In this document: positions 1 through 6,270 of the stretch, one piece after another
How positions within the stretch are numbered: position 1 is the stretch's first letter
Layout: each line of letters begins with the position of its first letter
The notes under the pieces: model-generated
What the model was told of the DNA's origin: nothing
The model's input: the letters and a program-made list of their open reading frames with translations, nothing else
Database searches by the model: none
Source: an uncultured Mollicutes bacterium
GTDB taxonomy: Bacteria; Bacillota_I; Bacilli_A; RFN20; CAG-826
Assembly (NCBI GenBank): GCA_900550795.1
Contig: URTN01000051.1
Location: 1-6,270, forward strand
Direction: 5' to 3'
Length of the DNA stretch: 6,270 bases
Made by a program: the position numbers and the translations under genes

Positions 1-31
1 TATCTATATAAAGAAATTCAAAATCAAGAAA
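1..31. other. Short AT-rich tail after atpC
   Basis: These 31 bases after the atpC stop are AT-rich, with an 8-base direct repeat (AATTTCTT, minus strand). No hairpin followed by a T-run is visible, so it cannot be said whether the operon ends here or continues. Confidence 0.5.
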
Positions 32-450
32 TTAATAAGGTTTTTCGCCTAAAAATAGCTTTTTAGCCCTGATTCTTACTAATGCCCTATTTAAGGCAGT
101 CTGGGCTCTAACCATATCGATGTTTTCTTGTTTAGATGCTATACGTTTCTCTGCTCTTTCTTTTGCAGCATTAGCTCTAGCTAAATCAATATTAGATGCT
201 TCTTCAATAGAAGATGCGACTATAAAAGCACCGCTTTTCTCGACACTTAATACCCCATCAAATATAACAAAATAATAAGGCTTTTCGGGAGTATATACCC
301 TAACGATGCCAACTTTATCTAGTCCTTCAATAATAGGAGTATAGCCTGGAGATACTTCCATGTCGCCTTTAAAAGAAGGAACGACAAATCTCTCGCATTC
401 CTTTTCAAAGGCAATCCCATTTCCTGAAAGCAAGACTAATCTAATTAGCA

Positions 451-451
<1 letters not shown>
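32..451 (-). CDS. atpC: F1Fo ATP synthase subunit epsilon (AtpC)
   Basis: Central-stalk subunit of 139 aa (family about 130-140) that links gamma to the c-ring and, through its C-terminal helices, can inhibit ATP hydrolysis. The N-terminal beta-sandwich (about 1-85) is divergent but recognisable: FVVPSFKGDMEVSPGYTPIIEGL (22-44) corresponds to the family's 'v.vPg..G...vlpgH.P....L', with Tyr37 where His is common. The C-terminal helical hairpin holds IDLARA (88-93) and IDMVRA (111-116), followed by ALNRALVRIRA. The first matches the I/L-D-x-x-R-A ATP-binding motif known from Bacillus-type epsilon. The start is fixed by the TAATG overlap with atpD and a Shine-Dalgarno at -8. It is the last gene of the canonical operon and ends in TAA. 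Assignment is secure from the hairpin motif and position. Confidence 0.93.
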
Positions 452-1872
<1,421 letters not shown>

Positions 1873-1874
<2 letters not shown>

Positions 1875-2718
1875 ATGCGTTTACGCTTCCTGATACAACC
1901 TCGACAATTTCTTGGGTAATGGAGGTCTGTCTAGCTTTGTTATATTCAATCTTGAGATTATTAAGCAATTCATCTGCATTATCATTTGCAGCATCCATAG
2001 CATTCCTTCTACTTGATTGCTCTGCTAATTTAGATTCATCTAATCCTTCTTTTAATTGATAACCGATTACTAAAGGGATTATTTGGTTTAATAATTCTTC
2101 TGGAGTTGGTTCAACTAAAGGGGGAAGGGCATTTGGATTAGATTCGTCCTTAATTACTTCCATTGGTAGAATTGTAGTGATAGTTGGAAGGAAACTAAGC
2201 GAATTAAGATACCTAGTATGCACCAACTTTATAGATGAATACTTTTTATCCTTATAGGCTTCTAGTAATTTAGAAGCAAAAGCAGTTAGTTCCTTTAAAC
2301 TTATATCTAGGCTTGGATCAATTAAAATAGATGAGTGGTTAAATCCTTTTTCTTTATGGTAATGCGATTTACCCTTATTACCAAAGACGATTAATTCATC
2401 ATCTTGTTTATATATAGGATCAAAATGACGGAAGAGATTGCTATTATATCCACCACATAATCCTAAATCAGAAGTAATAACAATATATAGGCACTTTTCT
2501 CCTTCGTTTTCTTTTATAAAATATGGTGATTTCTTGCAGGCAGAAAACAAATAAGAGCAAATGGAAAAGCATTTCTTGCTTGATAAAGAGGAAGCGTCAA
2601 ACAAATCTTTGTTACGCTTAGTCTTGACAGAGGCAATCATGCCCATGGCCTTTGTTATCTTTTGGGTAGATGTAACAGAGGCTATCCTTCTTTTTGTCTT
2701 AGTTAGGTTTCCGCTCAT
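1873..2718 (-). CDS. atpG: F1Fo ATP synthase subunit gamma (AtpG)
   Basis: Central-stalk rotor subunit of 281 aa (family about 280-290) whose paired N- and C-terminal helices turn inside the alpha3beta3 head. The N-terminal helix shows the hallmark RRIASVTSTQKITKAMGMIAS (residues 10-30). The Rossmann-like middle domain carries ITSDLGLCGGYNSNL (81-95). The C-terminal helix has EQSSRRNAMDAANDNADEL (233-251), then YNKARQTSITQEIVEVVSG (259-277), the most conserved signature of gamma. The ATG follows the atpA stop by one base (TAAAATG). No good Shine-Dalgarno sits at normal spacing, since the AAGGA upstream is too far. Translation probably depends on ribosomes finishing atpA (inference). It ends in TAA 9 nt before atpD. 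The protein looks complete and ordinary. Confidence 0.97.
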
Positions 2719-2719
2719 T

Positions 2720-4219
2720 TTATCTTGCCAAGAATTCCTTTATTACATCATCGACGTGTCTATTTTCTTCTTCGCTTAAACTAGTGCCCAAGGCAAATCT
2801 ATCCAAGACTTCCTTATGTCTAGAAGAAACAAATTCGTCAAGTTCGGTTAGTTTAGTAGATATTTGCTCTACCTTAACGTCATCAAAATATCCTTTCTTG
2901 ACTGCAAATAATTCTAATATCTGCATTTCTAGTGGATATGGGTTATATTGCTTTTGCTTTAATGTCTCCATCAAAACAGCCCCATGGGTAAGAATCTTTT
3001 TAGTAGCAGCATCTAGATCAGAACCAAACTGGGCAAATGAAAGCATTTCCCTATAGGAAGCTAATTCAATCTTGAGGGAAGATGCAACTTGCTTCATGGC
3101 CTTAGTCTGGGCACTTGAGCCAACTCTAGATACAGAGAACCCTGAATCGATAGCAGGTCTTTGACCAGCATTGAAATAATCAGTTACAAGGAATATCTGT
3201 CCATCGGTAATGGAAATGATATTTGTAGGAATATAGGCTGAAATATCGCCAGCCTGAGTCTCTACAATAGGAAGAGCAGTTATTGAGCCCCCTCCATATT
3301 CTTTAGATAGGCGGCACGCCCTCTCTAATAACCTAGAATGCAAATAGAAAATGTCGCCAGGATAAGCTTCTCTTCCTGGGGATCTCTTCAATAATAAGGA
3401 TAAGGTTCTATAGGCGACGGCGTGTTTAGATAAGTCATCAAATATAACTAATACGTCTTCTCCTTTTTCCATCCATTCTTCTGCAATAGCCATGGCAGAG
3501 AATGGGGCAATATATTGCAAAGGAGCGCTTTCAGAAGCACTTGAAGAGACTATAGTTACATAATCTTTGCAACCTAATTCAGTTAGTTTAGAAGCAATCG
3601 AGGCAACTGAAGAATTCTTTTGCCCAATCGCACAATAGACGCACTTTACTCCTTTTCCTTTTTGGGAAATGATGGTATCTAAAGCAATCGCAGTCTTGCC
3701 AGTCTGCCTATCGCCGATTATAAGTTCTCTTTGTCCCCTACCGATTGGAATCATCGCATCTATGGCCTTGATTCCAGTTACTAATGGAGTAGAAACAGAT
3801 TGACGTTTCATGACGCCAGGGGCAATTCTTTCAATCGGCCTAGTCTTCTTGTAATTAATTGGTCCTTTTTCATCTAGAGGGAGGCCTAAAGATGAAATGA
3901 CTCTTCCTAATACTTCATCCCCGACGCCGACTTCGACAACTTTGCCAGTACGTCTAACATTATCCCCTTCTTCAATATTGATATCTGAGCCAAATAAAAC
4001 GGCCCCGACATTTTCTTCATCAAGGTTCATCGCCATGCCATAGACATCATTTGGGAACAAAAGTAGTTCACCTAGCATGACATTATTAAGTCCATAAATC
4101 GTGGCAATTCCATCACCAACTGAAATTACTGTACCAGTTTCATTTTCATCGATACTAGAAGAAAAGTGCTCTATCTGGCTTTTAAGTAATGCTGCAATCG
4201 CATTAGAATCAATTTTCAT
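2720..4219 (-). CDS. atpA: F1Fo ATP synthase subunit alpha (AtpA)
   Basis: Non-catalytic nucleotide-binding subunit of the F1 hexamer, 499 aa (family about 500-515). In order: N-terminal beta-barrel (about 25-90), with [18 protein letters not shown] matching the family's opening strands; Walker A GDRQTGKT at 169-176; the GQKNSSVA block at 199-206; Walker B VLVIFDD at 256-262, followed by [18 protein letters not shown] at 281-289; and the arginine finger Arg365 in [10 protein letters not shown], which reaches into the neighbouring beta site. A C-terminal helical domain follows. The start is the ATG at 4219 with GGAGGT 7 nt upstream; a GTG five codons earlier is the Shine-Dalgarno itself. The gene overlaps atpH by 11 nt and stops (TAA) one base before atpG. 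All expected functional residues are present and nothing is truncated. Confidence 0.98.
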   Translation of the reverse strand: MKIDSNAIAALLKSQIEHFSSSIDENETGTVISVGDGIATIYGLNNVMLGELLLFPNDVYGMAMNLDEENVGAVLFGSDINIEEGDNVRRTGKVVEVGVGDEVLGRVISSLGLPLDEKGPINYKKTRPIERIAPGVMKRQSVSTPLVTGIKAIDAMIPIGRGQRELIIGDRQTGKTAIALDTIISQKGKGVKCVYCAIGQKNSSVASIASKLTELGCKDYVTIVSSSASESAPLQYIAPFSAMAIAEEWMEKGEDVLVIFDDLSKHAVAYRTLSLLLKRSPGREAYPGDIFYLHSRLLERACRLSKEYGGGSITALPIVETQAGDISAYIPTNIISITDGQIFLVTDYFNAGQRPAIDSGFSVSRVGSSAQTKAMKQVASSLKIELASYREMLSFAQFGSDLDAATKKILTHGAVLMETLKQKQYNPYPLEMQILELFAVKKGYFDDVKVEQISTKLTELDEFVSSRHKEVLDRFALGTSLSEEENRHVDDVIKEFLAR

Positions 4220-4757
4220 CGGAATTACCTCCACTTAATAACTTTGCTCCTAGGCTATCGAGCCTATTTTTAAGCGAATAGTCATAGACTTTCCCATCTA
4301 GAGTAACCTTAATCCCTCCGATAAGAGAATAATCGATGATATTCTTGAGCTTTACTTTTTTGTATTTATCTTCAAAAGAAGATTCTATTTTCTCTAAGTC
4401 AACTTTATCTAATGGGAATCTAGAGAATACAATTCCCCTAGTAATGCCCAAGGCATTATCTGAATAAGAATGGAATAATTCAACTATCTTAGAATAGTCA
4501 TCATATCCATGGTATTTAGCAATTAGGCAAAGGAAAGGAACTAGATTAGGGATGTTCCAGGACGAAAAAGTCTTCGTAATTACTTCCTTCTTATTTTCAT
4601 AAGAAACATCGTAACTAAGCAAAAACTTCTTGAATTCAGGCACTTTTTCTAGTAAAAGCGAAACTTCATCCAATGCATTATCTACGCTTTTTAGATCCTC
4701 TTTCTTAGTTAGAGAATATAAAGCGGAGGCAAACCCTACCCTAGTCGCGTCTTTCAT
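4209..4757 (-). CDS. atpH: F1Fo ATP synthase subunit delta (AtpH)
   Basis: Peripheral-stalk cap of 182 aa (family about 175-185) that joins the top of the alpha3beta3 head to the b dimer. The N-terminal helical domain begins with the family pattern 'YA.AL' as [10 protein letters not shown] (residues 7-16). The C-terminal domain carries the best-conserved block, [21 protein letters not shown] (about 144-164), equivalent to 'l.GG..v..gd.v.D.S...rL'. The middle is divergent, as is usual for delta. The ATG overlaps the atpF stop as ATGA, with a weak AAGG about 9 nt upstream, so translation is probably coupled to atpF. It ends in TGA inside the beginning of atpA, overlapping it by 11 nt. Identification rests on the C-terminal motif, the length and the position between atpF and atpA. 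Confidence 0.93.
   Translation of the reverse strand: MKDATRVGFASALYSLTKKEDLKSVDNALDEVSLLLEKVPEFKKFLLSYDVSYENKKEVITKTFSSWNIPNLVPFLCLIAKYHGYDDYSKIVELFHSYSDNALGITRGIVFSRFPLDKVDLEKIESSFEDKYKKVKLKNIIDYSLIGGIKVTLDGKVYDYSLKNRLDSLGAKLLSGGNSDEN
4227..4232 (-). promoter_or_regulatory. Shine-Dalgarno deciding the atpA start
   Basis: GGAGGT on the minus strand, inside the 3' end of atpH, lies 7 nt before the ATG at 4219. The in-frame GTG at 4234 overlaps this site and so cannot be the start it serves. This makes atpA five codons shorter than the longest open frame. Confidence 0.85.
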
Positions 4758-5341
4758 TTATTCTCGCCTTTCATTTTCTTAACGAAATCATCGACAAATT
4801 TCTTGTCATCATCTTCGTTAACACTTCTTTCTAGTAACTTAGAAGAGGCTTGAAGGGTCAAATTAACGATTTCCTTGTTTGCTTCTACAATAGATTTTTC
4901 TTTGGCAAGGGCAATATCTTCGTCAGCTTCTTTGCGTTTTCTTGCAATTTCATTATTGGCGTCTTCTATTGCCTTGGCTTTATAATTCTCGGCATCGACT
5001 TTAGCTAAAGATACAATGCGTTTAGCCTCATCTTTGCCTTCCTGGATTAGTTCCTCTTTGCGATTGCTAGCATTAATTGCTTCTTTCTTTTTAGCTTCTG
5101 CTTCTTTTAATTCATTATCAATATAATCATGTCTTTTCTTCATATAGGCCCTTATTGGCTTATAGGCAAAGAAGAACATAAGCAATATGAGGATAATAAA
5201 GGCAGCAACTTGGATTACAAAATCATAGATGCCGTTAGGAAAAAGCTTTGCAGTAAAAGAATCCCTATCAAAAGGAGAAGAAGGCACAGTAGAAGAATCT
5301 TCTAGCACCCTAGCAATATAAAGCAAAACTAAATTAGTCAT
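4754..5341 (-). CDS. atpF: F1Fo ATP synthase subunit b (AtpF), peripheral stalk, N-terminally extended
   Basis: Peripheral-stalk subunit of 195 aa that anchors the F1 head to subunit a as a dimeric coiled coil. A single membrane helix lies at about 41-60 (VIQVAAFIILILLMFFFAY). It is followed by the conserved Pro62 and a long charged helical region from about 64 to 190, rich in Ala, Glu and Lys, with family-like 'A..ea...k..a' spacing. Typical bacterial b subunits are near 160 aa with the membrane helix almost at the N-terminus, so about 30 residues ahead of the helix are extra. They start with a short hydrophobic stretch followed by an acidic, Ser/Pro-rich segment, with no lipobox or clear signal-peptide cleavage site. 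The ATG follows the atpE stop by one base and has no Shine-Dalgarno. No later ATG precedes the membrane helix, and the in-frame GTG/TTG codons also lack a good site. The stop TGA overlaps the atpH start (ATGA). Confidence 0.93.
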   Translation of the reverse strand: MTNLVLLYIARVLEDSSTVPSSPFDRDSFTAKLFPNGIYDFVIQVAAFIILILLMFFFAYKPIRAYMKKRHDYIDNELKEAEAKKKEAINASNRKEELIQEGKDEAKRIVSLAKVDAENYKAKAIEDANNEIARKRKEADEDIALAKEKSIVEANKEIVNLTLQASSKLLERSVNEDDDKKFVDDFVKKMKGENK

Positions 5342-5342
5342 T

Positions 5343-5609
5343 TTATAATACGAATATAATCAATATGGCAACAATAAGGGCATAGATACCAGTAGATTCA
5401 TCAAGAGCGACAGCAAGGATCATGGTAGAACGTAATTGCTTTGACATTTCTGGATTCCTGACCATGCCGTCTATTGCATGGCAGCAAATCAAGGATTCAC
5501 CGATAGCGGAGAATGTACCAAAGCAAACGGCAAGTCCGGCTCCGATTGCAATTAGCCCAGCTTGGCTAGCATCTGCTAGAACTGGCAAGATAGATTGTAA
5601 TAGTCCCAT
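5343..5609 (-). CDS. atpE: F1Fo ATP synthase subunit c (AtpE), rotor ring, with unusual ion-site residues
   Basis: Proteolipid of 88 aa that forms the rotating membrane ring and carries the coupling ion. It is a two-helix hairpin: helix 1 at about 17-45, a polar loop with R51-N52-P53 (the conserved RQP/RNP loop), and helix 2 at about 59-87. The ion-binding carboxylate is Glu71 in DESTGIY. Aligned with the Ilyobacter tartaricus Na+ c subunit, Glu71, Ser72, Thr73 and Tyr76 match E65, S66, T67 and Y70. Glu38 sits at Q32 and Leu69 at V63. This is a sodium-type pattern with a second carboxylate on helix 1. Asp70 next to Glu71 is unusual. The helix-1 glycine motif is degenerate (G31, F33, A35, G37, S39), and helix 1 holds Cys29, Cys42, Cys43 and His44. 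The start is fixed by an ideal AGGAGG. Family assignment is certain; ion specificity is inferred. Confidence 0.97.
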   Translation of the reverse strand: MGLLQSILPVLADASQAGLIAIGAGLAVCFGTFSAIGESLICCHAIDGMVRNPEMSKQLRSTMILAVALDESTGIYALIVAILIIFVL

Positions 5610-5615
5610 AAATTA

Positions 5616-5621
5616 CCTCCT
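5616..5621 (-). promoter_or_regulatory. Strong Shine-Dalgarno for atpE
   Basis: AGGAGG (minus strand) lies 6 nt before the atpE ATG, in the 17-nt atpB-atpE gap, which is the longest intergenic gap in the window. A perfect site fits the need for many c subunits per complex (inference). Confidence 0.85.
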
Positions 5622-5626
5622 ATGGG

Positions 5627-6270
5627 TTAATTTTCTCCTCTACTAGCTTGTGAATAGACACCCATTGCTTCCTCATCAGGCATTTCTTGCGAAATCCATA
5701 CGGCATTTAAGGAAGCGAATACGAGAGTCTGGATAAAGCCAGAGAAGAGACTGAAATAAAGATTTAAGATGGCTAATGGAATAGGAGCAAGGAATACTTG
5801 TCCCCAGCTACCCATAAAGCCAAATATAGCTAAAGAGGCTTTTCTTAAAGCCCAGCTTAATATGCCTAAGACAACTGACCCGGAAAGGCAATTGCCAAAC
5901 ATACGTAACGAAGTAGAGATAATTGGAGTCCACATTGTTACCAAATTGATTGGTAGCCAAATCTTAAGTGGCTCGATATAGCGATGGAAATAGCTCCATT
6001 TCTGATATCTAATCGCCGTAACGTGGATTAGAACAAACATTACCAAAGCCAAAGTAAACGGCATCAATAGATAATCAATAACTGAAGGGAATCCAGTCAA
6101 AGACCAGATGAAAGATATAAATAGATATGAAGTCAAGCAGAAGAAATAGGCTGGCCAATTCCCAACATTTTCTCTTCCCATCGTATCTTTGGTCCAGTTA
6201 ACTATCTTCTCCATGAAAAGATCTACTAAAAGAAGTAATCCTTTAGGAGCTTTTGTAGGATCAGCTCTTC
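5627..6270 (-). CDS. atpB: F1Fo ATP synthase subunit a (AtpB), N-terminus cut by window edge
   Basis: Membrane stator subunit that forms the ion half-channels against the c-ring. The reading frame stays open to the window edge. The 18 codons before the ATG at 6214 read RADPTKAPKGLLLLVDLF, matching the family's 'adP.k.PkglL' N-terminal region, so that ATG is internal and the true start lies beyond 6270. Counting from the internal Met, hydrophobic helices lie at about 22-40, 46-68, 86-103, 106-123 and 139-175. The essential half-channel arginine is R104 in SLRMFGN. The last helix keeps Gln162 in the 'IQTLVFASLNAVW' block, equivalent to E. coli Q252. The residue nine after the Arg is Ser113, where E. 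coli has Glu219. The gene ends in TAA, 17 nt before atpE. Family and role are near certain. The missing part is probably a few tens of residues, an estimate from usual family length. Confidence 0.96.
   Translation of the reverse strand, partial: RADPTKAPKGLLLLVDLFMEKIVNWTKDTMGRENVGNWPAYFFCLTSYLFISFIWSLTGFPSVIDYLLMPFTLALVMFVLIHVTAIRYQKWSYFHRYIEPLKIWLPINLVTMWTPIISTSLRMFGNCLSGSVVLGILSWALRKASLAIFGFMGSWGQVFLAPIPLAILNLYFSLFSGFIQTLVFASLNAVWISQEMPDEEAMGVYSQASRGEN

Noticed and set aside
1..31. Possible terminator after atpC
   Set aside because: There is no GC-rich hairpin or following T-run; only a short AT-rich direct repeat is visible, which is expected by chance in such sequence.
4220..4234. GTG start for atpA at 4234, giving five more residues
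   Set aside because: The GTG overlaps the GGAGGT Shine-Dalgarno that sits 7 nt before the ATG at 4219, so the shorter protein is the supported one.
5627..6214. A complete atpB starting at the ATG at 6214
   Set aside because: The frame continues open to 6270 with family-typical residues (DPTKAPKG...), so this Met is internal and the gene is cut by the window edge.

Overview
The window is one continuous block of the F-type ATP synthase operon (F1Fo), read entirely on the minus strand. The order from right to left is atpB (a), atpE (c), atpF (b), atpH (delta), atpA (alpha), atpG (gamma), atpD (beta), atpC (epsilon), which is the canonical bacterial order with no insertion. All eight subunits are recognisable from family motifs. 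atpB runs off the right edge, so its N-terminus is missing. The other seven genes are complete. About 31 bases remain after the atpC stop at the left edge. No RNA gene, mobile element, CRISPR array, promoter or terminator can be supported.

Organism: the DNA is AT-rich, the genes are tightly packed, and the proteins look like the Firmicutes/Mollicutes side of the family (for example, the c-subunit 'ESTGIY' helix and the compact operon). An uncultured member of Bacilli or a Mollicutes relative is a reasonable guess, but no marker gene here proves it. Two genes (atpF, atpH) end in TGA and all 11 Trp codons are TGG. This favours the standard bacterial code over the Mycoplasma code (TGA = Trp).

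Layout: the junctions are very tight. atpB-atpE has a 17-nt gap with a perfect AGGAGG, atpE-atpF a 1-nt gap (TAAAATG), atpF-atpH a 4-nt overlap (ATGA), atpH-atpA an 11-nt overlap, atpA-atpG a 1-nt gap (TAAAATG again), atpG-atpD a 9-nt gap, and atpD-atpC a 1-nt overlap (TAATG). Together the genes encode the membrane rotor and stator (a, b, c), the peripheral stalk (b, delta), the catalytic head (alpha, beta) and the central stalk (gamma, epsilon).

The operon itself is ordinary. The part worth a second look is the c subunit. It has a glutamate on helix 1 at the position of the Na+-ligand Gln of Ilyobacter, as well as the usual helix-2 glutamate in an ESTGIY sodium-type motif. It has an extra aspartate immediately before that glutamate, and a helix-1 glycine motif in which three of five glycines are replaced, one by phenylalanine. 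Smaller oddities are an N-terminal extension on subunit b, a serine in subunit a where E. coli has Glu219, and substitutions around the beta adenine pocket.
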